From the NCBI RefSeq assembly GCF_001426245.1, contig NZ_LMCM01000001.1, forward strand, positions 248,001-312,000: a stretch of DNA of 64,000 nt. Reading direction: 5' to 3'. Positions 61,438 through 64,000 of this stretch are shown piece by piece (position 1 is the first letter of the stretch; every line of letters begins with the position of its first letter). The notes below the pieces were generated by a model. It had not been told where the DNA came from, made no database searches, and saw nothing but the letters and a program-made list of their open reading frames with translations. Position numbers and translations under genes: made by a program. The DNA comes from Phycicoccus sp. Root101. Its GTDB lineage: Bacteria > Actinomycetota > Actinomycetes > Actinomycetales > Dermatophilaceae.

Positions 61438-62492
61438 TCCTCGCGTCGGCCCGCCACCCGCTGCGCCAGCCGTTCGCCGGAGGGCTCGAGTCCCTCACCT
61501 GGGCCCTGGTCAAGGGTCTGCGTGCCCGCGGGATCGAGGTGACCCTGTTCGCAGGGCCCGGCAGCGACCCCGCGCTGGACGCCCGCGAGATCTCCGTGCT
61601 GCCGCTTCAGCTCAGCGACGCGGCCCGGTCGGACGTCTCCATGCCGCCGGAGGCATGGCTGCAGGAGCACCACGCCTACCTGCAGGTCATGCTCGAGCTG
61701 GCGGGTCGGACCGACGTGGACCTGATCCACAACAACAGCCTCCACCACCTCCCGGTGGCGCTCGCGCAGTCGTGCCCCGCACCGATGCTCACGACCCTGC
61801 ACACGCCGCCCACGCCGTGGCTCGAACCGGCGATCCGGCTGATGGACCAGCAGCGGTCACGGTTCGTCGCGGTGAGCGGCTACACGGCACGCCAGTGGGG
61901 TCACGTCACCGACGCCGCAGTCGTCCACAACGGCATCGACGCCGGCGTCTGGACCCCTGGCCCCGGCGGTGACGACCTGGTCTGGGTCGGACGTATCGTG
62001 CCCGAGAAGGCACCCCACGAGGCGGTCCGCATCGCCGCGGCGAGCGGCCGCCACCTGCGCCTGGCCGGGCCCATCGGCGACCCCACCTACCACCGCGACG
62101 TGCTCGAGCCGCTGCTCGGGCCGTCCGCGGAGTACGTCGGTCACCTCGACGTCCCCAGCCTCCGGACGCTCGTCGGCTCCAGCGCCGCCATGCTGGTCAC
62201 CCCTGCGTGGGACGAGCCGTACGGACTCGTCGCGGCAGAGTCGATGGCTTGTGGCACACCGGTTCTCGGGTACCGACGCGGGGGCTTGCCCGAGTTCGTC
62301 GTGCCCGGGTGCGGCATGCTCGTCGAACCCGGCGACGTCACGGGAGCGGCGGCCCTGGTGGCCGCGGTCACCGGCCTCAGCCGCGACGCCTGCAGGGCGC
62401 ACGCGGTCCAGCACTGCTCGCTCGACGCCATGGTCGACGCCTACCTCGAGGTCTACCTGCGCCTCACCCGGACCAGCCTGGCCGCCGCGTGA
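61425..62492 (+). CDS. Glycosyltransferase family 4 protein
   Basis: 355 aa from ATG 61425. MHVVILASARHPL...PFAGGLESLTWALVKGLRARG is the classic GT4 start. VDLIHNNSLHHLP lies near 105, FVAVSGYTARQW near 147, VHNGIDAGVW near 166 and VWVGRIVPEKAPHEAVRIA near 187. The nucleotide-sugar site is TPAWDEPYGLVAAESMACGTPVLGYRRGGLPEFV (E-x7-E, about 260-292). Donor sugar not predictable. Overlaps neighbours on both sides. Confidence 0.88.
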   Translation: MHVVILASARHPLRQPFAGGLESLTWALVKGLRARGIEVTLFAGPGSDPALDAREISVLPLQLSDAARSDVSMPPEAWLQEHHAYLQVMLELAGRTDVDLIHNNSLHHLPVALAQSCPAPMLTTLHTPPTPWLEPAIRLMDQQRSRFVAVSGYTARQWGHVTDAAVVHNGIDAGVWTPGPGGDDLVWVGRIVPEKAPHEAVRIAAASGRHLRLAGPIGDPTYHRDVLEPLLGPSAEYVGHLDVPSLRTLVGSSAAMLVTPAWDEPYGLVAAESMACGTPVLGYRRGGLPEFVVPGCGMLVEPGDVTGAAALVAAVTGLSRDACRAHAVQHCSLDAMVDAYLEVYLRLTRTSLAAA

Positions 62493-63538
62493 TCGGTTAC
62501 TACGCGCACCACCACGGGGCCGGCCACCTCACCCGCATGCAGAGCATCGCGGCCGTCCTGGACGAGCCGGTATGGGGCCTCAGCTCCGGTCCGCGTCCAC
62601 CCGGGTGGACGGGCGGCTGGACGGACCTGGCTCGGGACGACGACCCTCCAGCCGGGCACCGCTCCGAGCGGGACCTGACCGCCCACGGGGTCCTGCACTG
62701 GGTGCCCTTGCATCACGACGGGCTGGCCCGACGGGCGGCGCAGCTCACCACCTGGGCCGCCGACGAGCGCCCACGCGCCGTCGTCGTCGACGTGTCGGTC
62801 GAGGTCGCCCTCCTGGCCCGGCTGGCCGGCGTGCCCACCGTCGTCGTGGCGATGCCGGGTCGGCGCGACGACCGTGCCCACCGGTTGGCGTACGACACCG
62901 CCGACGCGTTGCTGGCACCCTGGCCCCGCGGTGCGCACGACCTGCACTGGCCGGACCGGTGGGTCGACAAGGCGTGGTTCGTCGGGGGCATCTCCCGGTT
63001 CGACGGACGCGAGCTGCCGGCCACCTCGACTGACCCGGCGACGCCGGGGAGCCACGCCGCCGGGCCCGGCGCTCCCGGCGACCGGACCGTCCTCCTTCTG
63101 TGGGGCGCCGGGGGCCGCTCGACCACCGACGCCGACGTCCGCGCGGCCCGCGCCGCGACCCCGGGGTGGACCTGGGTCGAACGCTCCCCCGGGCACGACG
63201 GGTCGAGCGACCTCTGGGACGACCTGCAACGAGCCGACGTCATCGTCACGCATGCAGGCCAGAACGCCGTCGCCGAAGCCGCCGCCGCCCGGCGTCCGGC
63301 GGTCGTGGTGGCCCAGCCCCGACCCCACGCGGAGCAGGAGTGGACCGCGCGCCGCATCGACGACTGGCGGATCGCCGTGGGTCGCACCGAGTGGCCCGAG
63401 CCCGAGGACTGGCCGGAGCTGCTCGAGCTCGCCGTGTCGCGCGGTGGGCACGGCTGGGCACGCTGGTCGGACGGCACCGGGGCCCAGCAGGCGGCCGACC
63501 ACCTGACCGGGCTCGTCGCCGACTGGGCCTCCCCGTGA
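62489..63538 (+). CDS. MurG-like glycosyltransferase (GT28-type)
   Basis: 349 aa from GTG 62489, overlapping the upstream stop by four bases. MIGYYAHHHGAGHLTRMQSIAAVL has the G-x-GH motif of GT28-like enzymes. The C-terminal ADVIVTHAGQNAVAEAAAARRPAVVVAQPRPHAEQEWTA carries the HAGQN-x3-E pattern and a P-x-P-H-EQ loop that bind nucleotide sugar. Similar proteins are fused to or paired with GT2 enzymes in actinobacterial surface-glycan loci. Third in the cluster. Confidence 0.8.
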   Translation: MIGYYAHHHGAGHLTRMQSIAAVLDEPVWGLSSGPRPPGWTGGWTDLARDDDPPAGHRSERDLTAHGVLHWVPLHHDGLARRAAQLTTWAADERPRAVVVDVSVEVALLARLAGVPTVVVAMPGRRDDRAHRLAYDTADALLAPWPRGAHDLHWPDRWVDKAWFVGGISRFDGRELPATSTDPATPGSHAAGPGAPGDRTVLLLWGAGGRSTTDADVRAARAATPGWTWVERSPGHDGSSDLWDDLQRADVIVTHAGQNAVAEAAAARRPAVVVAQPRPHAEQEWTARRIDDWRIAVGRTEWPEPEDWPELLELAVSRGGHGWARWSDGTGAQQAADHLTGLVADWASP

Positions 63539-64000
63539 CCGGCCGGCCCGGCACCGCTGTCGTCACGATCGCGCGCGGCCGCCACGAGCACCTGCGGGGA
63601 CAGCTGTGGGGTCTCGGGCGGCAGAGCGCCCCCGCCGACCTGCACGTCGTCGTGGCCATGGACGACCCCGAGATCGCCGCCGTCGTCTCCGACGCCGGTT
63701 CCACGTCCACGCTGGTCGTCCCCGTGGGCCTCGACCCGGGCGGCGAGCTACCCCTCGCCCGCGCCCGCAACATCGGCGCGCTGACCGCGATCGCTGCCGG
63801 AGCGGAGCACCTCGTCTTCCTCGACGTCGACTGCATCCCGGCTGCGCGGACGCTCGAGCGCTACAGGCAGGTCCTCGACACGGACGGGTCAGGTCTTGGC
63901 GGGTTGTCCCCAGCCCACCCGAGCCCGGTCGTGGCTTGCGGGACCGTTGCGTACCTGCCGCCAGTCGCCCACGCCCGGGCCTACCGCCACGACCGGCTCG
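63535..64000 (+). CDS. Glycosyltransferase family 2 protein (partial, runs off the window)
   Basis: GTG 63535 overlaps the previous stop by four bases, and the frame stays open to base 64000 (155 codons seen). AVVTIARGRHEHLRGQLWGL is a GT2 opening. LPLARARNIGALTA (about 76-89) precedes VFLDVDCIP, the D-x-D metal site (about 97-105). The C-terminus lies beyond the edge. Fourth member of the overlapping glycosyltransferase cluster, which probably continues rightward. Confidence 0.82.
   Translation, partial: MTGRPGTAVVTIARGRHEHLRGQLWGLGRQSAPADLHVVVAMDDPEIAAVVSDAGSTSTLVVPVGLDPGGELPLARARNIGALTAIAAGAEHLVFLDVDCIPAARTLERYRQVLDTDGSGLGGLSPAHPSPVVACGTVAYLPPVAHARAYRHDRL

Noticed and set aside
1-64000. 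CRISPR arrays, IS elements, integrases or prophage genes
   Set aside because: None seen on either strand; the repeats present are short tandem repeats or terminator hairpins.

Overview
The window is very GC-rich (roughly 70% by eye), uses many GTG and some TTG starts, and is packed with short-gapped genes. Gene content (class II NrdJ with NrdR, LexA next to a LysM protein, the leuS-degV-comEA-comEC neighbourhood, DUF222/HNH, ECF41 sigma factor, Sir2, GAF-ANTAR) points to an actinobacterium, probably of the Micrococcales and perhaps Intrasporangiaceae. The family-level placement is an inference. I saw no rRNA, tRNA, CRISPR array, transposase or integrase.

Layout. 0-24.6 kb is envelope and regulatory genes: a secreted PGRP-type amidase, two paralogous matrixin-like zinc proteases (2.4 and 14.5 kb), a LysR/MFS divergent pair, a secreted six-hairpin glycosidase, an ECF41-type sigma factor (SigJ) overlapping its epimerase partner behind an ECF41-like promoter, a membrane NERD protein, an aldo/keto reductase, a DUF222-HNH protein and an MMPL exporter. 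24.6-28.3 kb is lower in GC and carries a DUF898-like membrane protein and a 1039-aa PLD-helicase-DUF3427 protein resembling the type IV restriction enzyme SauUSI. 28.4-33.1 kb holds nrdJ and nrdR behind a pair of NrdR boxes, and a ZIP metal transporter. 33-44.3 kb has an SDR, acetyltransferases, a frameshifted winged-helix protein, a secreted CHAP hydrolase, the LexA/LysM SOS pair with SOS boxes between them, and a YdeP-like molybdopterin oxidoreductase. 44.3-48 kb has Sir2 and a three-gene run (lipoprotein, PKD-like protein, patatin). 49-58 kb is the conserved block comEC, comEA, plsY, degV, leuS read leftwards. 58-64 kb has a copper-type DUF4396 protein, a SigF/SigB-like sigma factor, a GAF-ANTAR protein and a cluster of four overlapping glycosyltransferases running off the right edge.

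Three signals stand out beyond the genes. First, the decamer GTATGCCGCG occurs 12 times on the + strand and only twice on the - strand. It falls in intergenic DNA and in genes of both directions, and in minus-strand genes it forces rare ATA or GCA codons. It therefore looks like a polar chromosome-scale DNA motif rather than a codon effect. Second, leuS is preceded by an 8-residue leader peptide with three consecutive Leu codons and a terminator hairpin, a classical attenuator. Third, the sigJ/epimerase pair has a TGTCACA-N16-TGTC sequence upstream, close to the described ECF41 promoter. All coordinates and counts were read by hand and should be confirmed computationally.
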